NCBI GenBank assembly: GCA_964563335.1
Contig: CAZLWL010000058.1
Span: forward strand, 1 to 15,538
Source of the DNA: QNBT01 sp964563335
GTDB lineage: Bacteria > Planctomycetota > Phycisphaerae > Sedimentisphaerales > Anaerohalosphaeraceae
Reading direction: 5' to 3'
DNA: 15,538 nt
Of the stretch, positions 7,374-14,747 are shown one piece after another; the first letter of the stretch is position 1; the number at the start of each line of letters is the position of its first letter. Both the position numbers and the translations under genes were made by a program. Below the pieces are notes generated by a model. It saw only the letters and a list, made by a program, of their open reading frames with translations, was not told the DNA's origin and searched no databases.

Positions 7374-9746
7374 TCAGCCCTTTCTATATGTGATCACGCT
7401 CGGACCCGACTTCGTTTCCGGCTTGGCAGCCCCTTTCCACAAAAACTTCACTTTCAATCTGAACCAGTGATCCCTGACTAAATACTTCGGTTGACCAAAA
7501 TCCGTATATTTCTTCTTGCCCAAATCCCGCTCTGACTTGCTCGGATCAGCGCCGACATCCTCCTGTGTTATAAGGTCAAACGTCTTACTCATTTCCTCAT
7601 TCGTCATAGGGTCAACCAACACCTTCTCAACGTACAACTTGTCCTCCAGATTGCCGAGCCCATACCTCGGTTGCCGCCCACGAGCACCGGTCTGTTCTGT
7701 GGCCGGCGCTCTTTCATTTTCCTTTTCAACGCCTATGCCGGCCGGCATATCCGCAAGTCCAATTTCCACGTCGCCTGTGTCACACTTGAAATGGGTCACA
7801 TTGTTTTTCTCAAACAGCTCAAACGGACTGTCGCCGATAATCTTGGCCAGGTTTTCAAACCGCGTCACAAGCCCCCATTTGCTTTTGTCATTACCAACAC
7901 CCGGCGGGTCTAAAAGTTCATCTATGTTCTTATACGGGCTGTAGCCCTCTATTATCACAAGAAAACCCGGCCCGTCTTTTCCGGTTGGCTGTTTGCTCTT
8001 ACTTGGCTGGGTGACTCCCGACCGACGTCCCATCGTAGGGTCGAATAGCCTGCCGCCCGCAGGCATACGCCCGCCAAAGCGTCCAAAACGATCGCGTAAT
8101 CCACCCATACGACCCATACGACCCATACGACCCATCCTGTCCGCTGACCTTCTAGTGGAGCGGGACCTGACTGATGTCGCCCGCTTAATCTTGCCAAATG
8201 CAGCACCCGCCAGACTCTCCGCGTAATCCACCGAAACGGCCGTCACAAACAACTGCTTACGCTCATCACGAACAAACGAAACCACCTCGTCCACATTGCC
8301 GGAAAAAAACGCTTCATAAAGCTCCACCTGCTCGGCGTTGTTCTGCTCGTTCGGCAGACAACGTATTATCGTCTCATTCAGCAAAGGAACCACATCACGG
8401 TGCCTGAAGTAACCCCTCTCCTTGCGCATCTTCCCCTCAAGCACCCCATCTTTGCCCCTCTCCCTCTTGAGATTATCGCTCGCGCTCTGTGCCGTACTGA
8501 TTGCACTTTTGATTGCACCTCGAGCACGCTCGCCGCGCGCATATTTGCCACGCTCATGAGATGCACGTGCAAAACTCAATATCGACACAAGCAACAGCAC
8601 GCTCGCCGCTATCGTGAAAAACTTTCCCTTGCGCCTCCACGCCACCGTCCGTGCGATCCGGCGCGGAAGCAGATTGCCCGTTATCGTCGCCTCCCCTAAC
8701 AATTGAATTGCAAGACCGTACACCACGGCAAAATCCGAAATATTCTCATGGAATTTCGCCGATGACACTTCCGCCGATATCCCCAATCGCTCAAACGAAT
8801 CCGGCTTGACCACCGCAAGGCCCAGAGTCTGCTGCAAATACTTCGCAAGACCCTGCAGCTTCATCCCTCCGCCCAGCGCGATTACCTTCGAGAAGCCCTT
8901 ATCACGACCGGGGCCGCTGCTGCTGTAGAAGCCTAAGCTGCGCTGTATCTCGCTGCCCAAATCCGTGAACACCGGCCTCATCGCAGTGAATATCTGGCGA
9001 ACGTATTTGCTCGTCGGCGCGGTACGCTTCAGCTTCTCGGCCTTTTGAAATCTCAACTTAAATGCTTCAGCGATAGCCTCGGTAAAAGCGTTACCGCCGA
9101 TTCGAATGCTTCTCTGCCATACACCCGATTTCGTGCACACAACCAATGTCGTGTTCTCCGCACCCACATCAATTATTATCGTCGGCTTCTCGTCGGAAGC
9201 CTTCACGTCTCGCCGGTCATACATCGCGTAGTTGTACAGCGACATCGGCGATATCTGAACGCACGTAACCTCCATATTCTCTCTCGTGAACCGTTCGATC
9301 ACACCGTTTATTACCTCATTCTTTATCGCGAAAATCCCTAACATCACGTCGGGACTGTCCGAGCTTTCCATAAGCTGCCAGTCCCATTCCACCTCATTTA
9401 TATCGAAAGGTATTTGCTGAATCGCTTCTTGAGGTATGATTTTCGGAATAATCTTCTTTTCTACGGGCGGCAGCTTCACAAACCGGGCGAAACTGTTGTG
9501 ACCCGCAATTGAAATTGCCACCTCATCCTTGCCCAAATCGTTCCTCTCGGCGAACTGATGCAGCGTCTCGCCAATGATATCTTCTCTTTCCCCTTCAGTT
9601 ACACTCTCGCCCGACAGAATCTTGCTGTGCTCGATGTAATCAAACCCGATCACCTTGAGGCCTTCTTCATCACGGCGCAACCGCATTGCTTTTATAGCGT
9701 TATCGCCAATATCTACCGCCCATACTCCATGAATCCCTGACGCCAT
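7374..9746 (-). CDS. pilM: PilM-PilN fusion, pilus/secretion platform ATPase-fold protein
   Basis: A 790-aa protein. Residues 1-352 are an actin-like PilM: VWAVDIGDNAIKAMRL (8-23), IIIDVGAENTTLVVC (190-204) and VIALGGGMKLQGL (288-300) are the nucleotide-binding motifs. The text then reads GNLLPRRI (357-364), the N-terminal signature of PilN, followed by a basic stretch and one membrane helix (about 376-393), so the usual PilM-PilN contact is covalent here. The 395-790 part should lie across the membrane. It holds a charged segment, an Arg/Met/Gly-rich insert (about 530-575) with an MGR tandem repeat, and a C-terminal part with no recognised domain. Separate PilM and PilN together are usually about 550 aa, so it is long. 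The ATG at 9746 has AAGGAG upstream. It is first in a three-gene minus-strand operon. Confidence 0.9.
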   Translation of the reverse strand: MASGIHGVWAVDIGDNAIKAMRLRRDEEGLKVIGFDYIEHSKILSGESVTEGEREDIIGETLHQFAERNDLGKDEVAISIAGHNSFARFVKLPPVEKKIIPKIIPQEAIQQIPFDINEVEWDWQLMESSDSPDVMLGIFAIKNEVINGVIERFTRENMEVTCVQISPMSLYNYAMYDRRDVKASDEKPTIIIDVGAENTTLVVCTKSGVWQRSIRIGGNAFTEAIAEAFKLRFQKAEKLKRTAPTSKYVRQIFTAMRPVFTDLGSEIQRSLGFYSSSGPGRDKGFSKVIALGGGMKLQGLAKYLQQTLGLAVVKPDSFERLGISAEVSSAKFHENISDFAVVYGLAIQLLGEATITGNLLPRRIARTVAWRRKGKFFTIAASVLLLVSILSFARASHERGKYARGERARGAIKSAISTAQSASDNLKRERGKDGVLEGKMRKERGYFRHRDVVPLLNETIIRCLPNEQNNAEQVELYEAFFSGNVDEVVSFVRDERKQLFVTAVSVDYAESLAGAAFGKIKRATSVRSRSTRRSADRMGRMGRMGRMGGLRDRFGRFGGRMPAGGRLFDPTMGRRSGVTQPSKSKQPTGKDGPGFLVIIEGYSPYKNIDELLDPPGVGNDKSKWGLVTRFENLAKIIGDSPFELFEKNNVTHFKCDTGDVEIGLADMPAGIGVEKENERAPATEQTGARGRQPRYGLGNLEDKLYVEKVLVDPMTNEEMSKTFDLITQEDVGADPSKSERDLGKKKYTDFGQPKYLVRDHWFRLKVKFLWKGAAKPETKSGPSVITYRKG
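8104..8135. repeat. 9-bp tandem repeat coding Met-Gly-Arg
   Basis: CCCATACGA is repeated exactly at 8104-8112, 8113-8121 and 8122-8130, with a partial fourth copy CCCAT to 8135. It encodes consecutive MGR triplets in the low-complexity insert of the PilM-PilN fusion. Perfect identity at DNA level implies recent slippage, and copy number may vary between strains. Confidence 0.9.
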
Positions 9747-9859
9747 CCGAGTATCTCCTTTTTAACGCCTGCCCTAAAAAAGCATTCAAACAAATCAATC
9801 TTCCCACAGCCAACTGCCCGGCCGGCTACTGTGATAAGCCCTCAGTCGAATAAATACTC

Positions 9860-9888
9860 TTGTGTGCTCACCAAACTAATTCTATTAT
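9860..9888 (+). promoter_or_regulatory. Candidate promoter of mtaB
   Basis: TTGTGT (9860-9865), a 17-bp spacer, TATTAT (9883-9888; 5 of 6 to TATAAT). Transcription would start near 9895, about 70 nt before the preferred mtaB ATG. The -10 overlaps a minus-strand -10. Confidence 0.45.
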
Positions 9889-9912
9889 AACACATTATGG
9901 ACACATTTGCCA
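9884..9912 (-). promoter_or_regulatory. Candidate promoter of the pilM operon
   Basis: The minus strand has a perfect TATAAT (plus 9884-9889) with TGGCAA (plus 9907-9912; 3 of 6) 17 bp upstream. The leader to pilM would be about 130 nt. It shares its A+T core with the mtaB -10 on the other strand, so the two could not be used at the same moment. Confidence 0.4.
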
Positions 9913-9966
9913 CTGTATAAACGAACATTATTGCGAAAACTTTTGCCCTTAATACCCTTAGTGCTT

Positions 9967-11346
9967 ATGCAAAAATTTGTTGTCAAGACCCTCGGCTGCA
10001 AAGTCAACCAGTACGAAGGCCAGCAGATAAGGCAGTTACTCGAGCAACTCGGCCTCTCGGCTGCCGAGCCGCCCGATACGGCCGACCTGGTGGTGGTCAA
10101 TACCTGCTGCGTTACCCATACCGCCTCAGCAAAGAGCCGTCAGTGCGTCCGCAAGGCCCAAAAACGGCATCCGAATGCGACTGTTGTTGTGGCTGGGTGC
10201 CTTCCGGTCGGCCAGCCCCACGAGTTGAAAAACATCAACGGAACCGTCCATATCGTCAGACGCAAAAAGGACTTAGCCAAGACTCTCGCCAGCTTGCTGC
10301 CGGCAAATTGCACATATAACCACAGCCGGCGGACCGAGGAAGTGAACACCTGTTCAACATGTAAAAGAACACCGGGCCGGAGCCAATCAAAATCATCTAA
10401 CTGCAACTACCAAAGCAACTTAGCGACGCCCAAGCACCCGACACAACAAGCACAATTGAAGCTGAGTCCGCTGATTTCGTACACTGGGAAGTGTCGGGCG
10501 TTTTTGAAGGTCCAGGATGGCTGCGATGGTTATTGTACATATTGCATCGTCCCTAAAATCCGTAGCCGCCTTTACAATAAGCCCGCAAGTGTAGTGCTGC
10601 AAGAAGCTTACAACCTTGTATACGCCGGGCATAAAGAGATTGTTCTAACCGGCATATTCTTAGGAGCTTACGGGCAAAATACGGTCCGGCGAAGCCAGTG
10701 GGACCCGGCCAGGAAAGACACGCTGGCTCACCTTGTTGACCAAGTCGCGCAAGTGCCGGGGCTACAAAGGGTTAGGCTAAGTTCACTTGAGCCGGCGGAC
10801 GTAACTGATAGGCTGTTAGATATCTTCTGCAAGCACCGTAACGTTATGCCACACCTGCACTTGCCACTGCAGTCGGGTTCGGAGCGGATATTGAGGAAGA
10901 TGCGGAGGCAATACACCGCAGCAGAATTTATGCAAGTCGTTGATAGAGTTAGAGTTACGTTGGATAGGCCTGCGATTACTACCGACATTATAGTCGGTTT
11001 TCCCGGCGAGACGGATGAGGATTTTGAGCGAACTTTAGACGTTGCAAGGGCTGTGGAGTTTGCAAAGATGCATGTTTTCAGCTTTAGCCCAAGGGCAGGA
11101 ACGGCAGCGGCAAAGATGCAACCTGTTGTAAAAGCTGAAGTTATAAAAGAGCGGTCGGCGATTTTGCGAGACTTAGATAAAGAGCTACAAGCCAAATTCA
11201 GGGCACAGTTTGCGGGCGAAACTGTGGGGGTAATTGTTGAAGAAACAAGGCCGGTGAGGGGCAGAAGTGAACGGTATTTTATGGTTGAACTCGACGAAAA
11301 AGAGACAGCCAAATGGGGTGCATACATCCAGGCAGTTAATAGTTAG
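9967..11346 (+). CDS. mtaB: tRNA t6A37 methylthiotransferase MtaB
   Basis: Radical-SAM enzyme that adds a methylthio group to N6-threonylcarbamoyladenosine at position 37 of ANN-reading tRNAs. The 459 residues show the UPF0004 domain with Cys11 (KTLGCKVNQYE, typical of MtaB rather than MiaB or RimO), Cys47 (NTC) and Cys78 (AGC) for one 4Fe-4S cluster; the radical-SAM motif CDGYCTYC (Cys186, 190, 193); LPLQSGS and DIIVGFPGETDEDF; and a short C-terminal TRAM-like part. Between the first two domains, about 112-172, is a polar stretch with extra cysteines (115, 129, 132, 146). The ATG at 9967 fits the family start, although no Shine-Dalgarno site is clear; a TTG at 9907 in frame would add 20 residues not seen in relatives. 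It is transcribed away from pilM. Confidence 0.93.
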   Translation: MQKFVVKTLGCKVNQYEGQQIRQLLEQLGLSAAEPPDTADLVVVNTCCVTHTASAKSRQCVRKAQKRHPNATVVVAGCLPVGQPHELKNINGTVHIVRRKKDLAKTLASLLPANCTYNHSRRTEEVNTCSTCKRTPGRSQSKSSNCNYQSNLATPKHPTQQAQLKLSPLISYTGKCRAFLKVQDGCDGYCTYCIVPKIRSRLYNKPASVVLQEAYNLVYAGHKEIVLTGIFLGAYGQNTVRRSQWDPARKDTLAHLVDQVAQVPGLQRVRLSSLEPADVTDRLLDIFCKHRNVMPHLHLPLQSGSERILRKMRRQYTAAEFMQVVDRVRVTLDRPAITTDIIVGFPGETDEDFERTLDVARAVEFAKMHVFSFSPRAGTAAAKMQPVVKAEVIKERSAILRDLDKELQAKFRAQFAGETVGVIVEETRPVRGRSERYFMVELDEKETAKWGAYIQAVNS

Positions 11347-11730
11347 TGCGTTGATGTTGGACACGAAATGGGGAGTATAAGTTCTGCTTTTGAGCTGTGA
11401 AAAAAGCGAAACTGGGAAATCAGTGGACACTTGGTAACGCGGGAATCGGGGTGAAATATTTTTTAACGCCTTGCTGCCGCTGGGTTTAGGACGAAAATCG
11501 AAAAATTGTCAAAATCCCTTTTTTTTTGCACTTTTGGTGGATTTTTTAGCACTTTTTTGAAAAAAGCGGGCGTTTTTTGGCCGTTTTTGGCATTTTTTCG
11601 TACCCTAATTGTAGATATACTTTGTCGTCAAGAGCGCTGGACTAATCCAGAAGGGGTAGAGGAATTTTGGAATTGTCTTGACAAGAGCACTTATTTGTGC
11701 ATAGGCGTTTTGAGCGGTTCTTTAACTTGC

Positions 11731-11790
11731 CACAGAGTTCACCGAGAGCACGGAGATTCGATTTAGATTAGACGCAGATTTCGCAGATTA
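11731..11790. repeat. Two adjacent 9-bp repeat families
   Basis: CACAGAGTT, CACCGAGAG, CACGGAGAT at 11731-11757 share CAC-N-GAG with exact 9-bp period. Fifteen bases later CGCAGATTT (11773-11781) is followed by CGCAGATTA (11782-11790). Both motifs are of a kind seen as dispersed intergenic repeats in many environmental genomes. Confidence 0.7.
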
Positions 11791-11982
11791 CACTGATTTA
11801 TTTGCCGGCTTGGCGTACTTGCCGTGAGCTTGGTTTGATGCGAGCACCTTTGCAATTTTCTATTTTCAATTGAATATTTAATATTTGGACTTGGAGTTGC
11901 CTGTTTTGTCCGCTGGAGCATTTGCAATACTCCTTACTTGTGAAGCCAGCGAAGAACAGTTGGTGAGTCGGTGAGAGAACTG

Positions 11983-12006
11983 AGGGTTAGAAGGTTAGAG
12001 GGTTTG
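11983..12006. repeat. 8-bp imperfect tandem repeat
   Basis: AGGGTTAG (11983-11990), AAGGTTAG (11991-11998), AGGGTTTG (11999-12006). GGTGAGTC and GGTGAGAG (11962-11977) just before them have the same 8-bp spacing. Confidence 0.5.
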
Positions 12007-12203
12007 AGTAAATCAAGAGTGAGGCTGAAAAAAGGCTCTTGGCATCTTTTCTCCCCCTATGGCTCGTCAGGCCGCGGCAGGTAGTTTTGTCTTGCAGCTA
12101 CCTGTCAGCATCGAGATAATGGCGCATGATGAGGAAAAAGAGGAGTCTGCGGAAATGTGGCAGGAGTGTTGCACGATTGCTTGGTAAGGAGTAAGAATAA
12201 GAC

Positions 12204-12422
12204 ATGAACAAGAAACAGTTGGTTTGTATGTGGTTGGGAATCATTTTTATAGCGTGTCCCATGGGACTTATGGGACTTGCAGGAGGGGCAGGTCATGCGA
12301 GCAGTAAAGTGATATTATCACTCGTTCTTTGGAGCCTTGCTGTCCTCCTTGTTACAGCCGGTCTAATATACACATTCAAAGACAAGCCAAAAGACAATGA
12401 AAAAGAAAAGGATAAGAAATGA
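12204..12422 (+). CDS. Small two-helix membrane protein, unknown function
   Basis: A 72-aa protein beginning MNKKQLVCMWLGIIFIAC. Two hydrophobic segments at about 8-28 and 36-57 are joined by a short Gly/Ala/Ser turn (GGAGHASSK). The tail is strongly charged (KDKPKDNEKEKDKK) and should lie in the cytoplasm along with the N-terminus, forming a hairpin in the inner membrane. AGGAG occurs upstream but about 12-13 nt from the ATG, longer than usual. The start and two-helix plan look like a small membrane protein often seen in planctomycete genomes, but no function is known to me. It stands alone, with a stem-loop 38 nt after its stop codon. Confidence 0.65.
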   Translation: MNKKQLVCMWLGIIFIACPMGLMGLAGGAGHASSKVILSLVLWSLAVLLVTAGLIYTFKDKPKDNEKEKDKK

Positions 12423-12460
12423 AGCGAGAGGTTGAGCAGTGCCAAGGAAGCTGATGTGAG

Positions 12461-12481
12461 CAGGCTGGACAATCCAGCCTG
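12461..12481 (+). terminator. Perfect stem-loop after the small membrane gene
   Basis: CAGGCTGGA, loop CAA, TCCAGCCTG: a 9-bp perfect stem 38 nt after the stop codon. The position suits a terminator, but no U-run follows, so it may instead stabilise the transcript end or belong to a dispersed element. Confidence 0.35.
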
Positions 12482-12686
12482 GCCAAAGGGTAGCCACCAG
12501 GCCAGAACGGAACTTTGCGCATAATGAGGTAACAAGTTATGTGGAGCCAAAGGAAAGGCGGATTATCGGCCATAACGAAAGTGAAGGTGTTCAGCCCCGA
12601 AATTACTATTCTTGCACAGGGCCAAGGGTTTCATTTTCTGAAAGCCGGTATCGTTGCATGCGTTAAAGGTGAGTATGTAAGGGGAC

Positions 12687-12713
12687 CCCAAACGCAGTAC
12701 TTATGCGTTTGGG
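12687..12713. other. Perfect 10-bp inverted repeat with 7-nt loop
   Basis: CCCAAACGCA (12687-12696), loop GTACTTA, TGCGTTTGGG (12704-12713). No T-run follows. A competing pairing is possible between GACCCC (12684-12689) and GGGGTC (12730-12735), so a structured RNA is conceivable. It matches no RNA family I recognise. Confidence 0.6.
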
Positions 12714-12808
12714 AACCCAGCGGCGTGCCGGGGTCTGAGTCCGTGGCAGGTAATCGGACTGTTCACATTGGAACTTGGGAAAGCCGTATCGTTCCCGATA
12801 GAAGCGTG

Positions 12809-12918
12809 CATCACAGTATTGTAAGTTTACATCGTGGCATTGCAGCTTTACATGGCGGTCTTGTCTTGTAAGGTTACATTATGACATTGCAGGCCCATAT
12901 TATGGCGTTGTAAACGGG
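12809..12918. repeat. Imperfect 21-bp tandem repeats, five units
   Basis: Units at 12809-12829, 12830-12850, 12851-12876, 12877-12897 and 12898-12918. The second reads CATCGTGGCATTGCAGCTTT plus A. Most units keep CAT at the start, an ATTG or GTTG core at 10-13, and a TTA, CCA or GGG end. The third is 26 bp because CTTGT is doubled inside it. Units are diverged, unlike CRISPR repeats, and there are no spacers. Confidence 0.7.
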
Positions 12919-13037
12919 CAAAAAGCAAGAAGGATCGTAAGTTCTTGAATTTAAGGTGTTTAGGCGAATGAACAAGAAAATATGGCAACTTCTTATACAG
13001 AAATCAGCAGTCTGCCTCTGTAGTTTTATATAGACTG

Positions 13038-13043
13038 TATAAT
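13038..13043 (+). promoter_or_regulatory. Candidate -10 box of the exported-protein gene
   Basis: A perfect TATAAT 24 bp before the start codon, without a recognisable -35. The predicted leader is only about 18 nt, just enough to hold the AAAGGA ribosome site. Confidence 0.25.
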
Positions 13044-13067
13044 TACTTTTATGCAAAGGATTAAATA

Positions 13068-14363
13068 ATGAGATTAACAATTTTCGTATTGAGTTTTTTT
13101 ATGGTTTTTGCAACATCCGTCCAAGCACACATAGACCAAAAAGAGATGAAAGATTCCATGGACGAAACAAAGAAGTTGCTAAATTTGGAGAAAACCATTG
13201 AACGAATTGAAAAAGGTGAAATCAACTCACGGAAATTACAAATCATCTATCTCATCCTTCAAAACACCTCAGAACACTATATTCACAACCTAAATGGTGC
13301 CATAGGAAACGAGGTATATTTGCACGTGGATGGCCACAAGGAAGCCGTCTATGACCCTAATGGCAAGCTCGTCCAAGACGGCATCAATGACGGTTCTTAT
13401 AACTATTATGATAGAAAAAAAGAACCATTGAAGCATTTCTCGTTTGACACGCATCCATGGATAATCTGGGGTGCGTCAAAAAAAGATGTTACCTCCCAAC
13501 AGGAAAGAATCTTTGGCTTAGTGAGTGATATTGAACTTGGCCTATTGGCAGCTCTTGAATCTAAAGAAAATCTGACTAACATTAAAAATGACAATTGGGA
13601 CAGGCTTGGGCAACTTCAAGCTCTTGCAATTATTTATTTAGCTTTAGAGAAGGCAAACTCTGACACCCTCTATTCTCTATTCGAAAAAGACAAATCAAAA
13701 ATCACTCGAAACGAAATAACTCAAAGCCTAAGAGCACTGGAAGCTGGATTAAATAATTTGTATCACTCTAAAAACAAGAATGAAGGCACTCCAACTAAAA
13801 CCAGTTTGGAATTCCAAAAAGATGCTGACATTGCCAGATTAAAACATCTTAAATATTACGGTGAACTAATCGGAAAATACTATGCAGCAAAAGGGAAATA
13901 TCCATTTCAAGGGAAAGAAAGCAATCCAATTTATGTTTATATTGCCAACGATGAGCAAAAAGAAGCAACAAAAGGTGGCCCAAACTGCCAGCATGTTGTA
14001 ATCCCATTGGGCGAGTTTATTGCAGAAATTGAATCTGTGCTTGGTCATGAAGTAGCGGAATATTATGACCCTCAATACCGTGGCGATTATAAGCCGAATT
14101 TCTACATGTATATGGTTTCTCAAGATGCCTACTTCTTCTCAATCCATGTACACCAACACTTTTCATTTGCGAAAAGAGTTTCTAAGTTCTACCACAAGGT
14201 TGAAATCTCAAATTATGCAACTTTTCGTAATCGTGCAAATGACCCTCAGTCACTCTTTAGTAGTCCAGAGTTCAAGCAGGAATTAAAAAAGAAAATTCAG
14301 AAGGAAGATTTCTTTAAAGAACGAGAAGAAAAATATATCCACTTCACAAAGGAAAAAAGCTAA
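13068..14363 (+). CDS. Exported protein of unknown function, probably acquired
   Basis: A 431-aa protein with a clear signal peptide (MRLTIFVLSFFMVFATSVQA, cut after Ala20). Two regions look conserved. Region A, about 66-165, carries GNEVYLHVDGHKEAVYDPNG (about 80-99), then GSYNYYD and HFSFDTHPWIIWG; it has the look of a family in which a Gly-Ser-Tyr-Asn block precedes a D-x-x-PW motif. Region B, about 256-390, carries YYGELIGKYYAAKGKYPFQG, then PNFYMYM and FSFAKRVSKFYHKVEIS. I recall comparable text in uncharacterised exported proteins but can name no Pfam family. The C-terminus is Lys/Glu-rich. The ATG is preceded by AAAGGA, 8 nt away. Its base use is clearly A+T-richer than the core genes (22 of 60 G+C at 13681-13740, against 34 of 60 at 8881-8940), which suggests transfer. 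It stands alone, with no partner gene visible. Confidence 0.8.
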   Translation: MRLTIFVLSFFMVFATSVQAHIDQKEMKDSMDETKKLLNLEKTIERIEKGEINSRKLQIIYLILQNTSEHYIHNLNGAIGNEVYLHVDGHKEAVYDPNGKLVQDGINDGSYNYYDRKKEPLKHFSFDTHPWIIWGASKKDVTSQQERIFGLVSDIELGLLAALESKENLTNIKNDNWDRLGQLQALAIIYLALEKANSDTLYSLFEKDKSKITRNEITQSLRALEAGLNNLYHSKNKNEGTPTKTSLEFQKDADIARLKHLKYYGELIGKYYAAKGKYPFQGKESNPIYVYIANDEQKEATKGGPNCQHVVIPLGEFIAEIESVLGHEVAEYYDPQYRGDYKPNFYMYMVSQDAYFFSIHVHQHFSFAKRVSKFYHKVEISNYATFRNRANDPQSLFSSPEFKQELKKKIQKEDFFKEREEKYIHFTKEKS

Positions 14364-14519
14364 CAAGTCAAATAAGACGCTGAAATCTCATAACAATTAC
14401 ATTGCGTTGGCCGGTGAAGACGGTGATAGAAACCGATGAAAAGACAGCTCTGCAACGGTTGAAAAAGCAGACGAAAAACAATTGGCAATGAACTACGGAA
14501 AAACCGGAAAATTATCATA

Positions 14520-14747
14520 ATGAAGACATTCCAAACGACATATGAAACTCTATATCGGATTTACGATAAGCACCGTCGGCGGTACAGGGAAAATTCCTAT
14601 GACTTGCAACAGATGTGTTTGATGTGGTCAACGGATGATCCGCCGGATGTCATTGAAGGGACTATATTATTACTACAGCGCCACTTAAGCCTTTTCATGG
14701 TTCGGTGGCCCTATTATCAGCATCAAAAATGCGGTTTTTCAGTATAA
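14520..14747 (+). pseudogene. Truncated gene fragment cut by the inverted-repeat element
   Basis: The frame starts MKTFQTTYETLYRIYDKHRR and continues through LQQMCLMWSTDDPPDVIEGT (about 29-48), text that looks like the N-terminal end of a real acidic cytoplasmic protein. At codon 51 it enters the left inverted repeat of the small element (14671) and ends inside it at 14747, so everything after about residue 50 is element sequence. Removing the element and one TA does not restore a long frame with the downstream gene, so the original 3' part is lost or was already gone. The ribosome site is weak. The 156 bp before it (14364-14519) hold nothing I can name. Confidence 0.5.

Larger units (their letters stand above)
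11347..12203. other. Repeat-rich 857-bp spacer without a convincing gene
   Basis: Contents in order: a T-rich low-complexity tract (about 11518-11599); two 9-bp repeat families (11731-11790); an A/T-rich patch near 11858-11887; 8-bp repeats (11983-12006); and a 7-bp stem CAGGTAG (12078-12084) with CTACCTG (12098-12104) enclosing a 13-nt loop. An 86-codon frame at 11506-11766 is read through the T tract and the 9-bp repeats and is not believed. No clear terminator for mtaB was found. Confidence 0.6.
12423..13067. other. 645-bp spacer with stem-loops and repeats, no convincing gene
   Basis: Holds the 9-bp-stem hairpin at 12461-12481, the 10-bp-stem hairpin at 12687-12713, the 21-bp repeats at 12809-12918 and the region upstream of the exported-protein gene. 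A 110-codon frame at 12539-12871 has no recognisable domain, runs through the hairpin and ends in the repeats; it may be a translated piece of a dispersed element, but I do not accept it as a gene. Confidence 0.55.

Noticed and set aside
9907..9966. TTG start giving 20 extra residues on MtaB
   Set aside because: The family begins at the MQKFVVKTLGCK text; the extension has no family support and overlaps the predicted promoter region.
11506..11766. 86-codon plus-strand frame rich in Phe
   Set aside because: Composition reflects the T-rich tract and 9-bp repeats, not selection as protein.
12055..12203. Possible riboswitch before the small membrane gene
   Set aside because: Only one 7-bp stem with a 13-nt loop; none of the conserved boxes of cobalamin, SAM, TPP or c-di-GMP aptamers was found.
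12539..12871. 110-codon plus-strand frame
   Set aside because: It runs through a perfect hairpin, ends in tandem repeats, has no domain and no convincing ribosome site.
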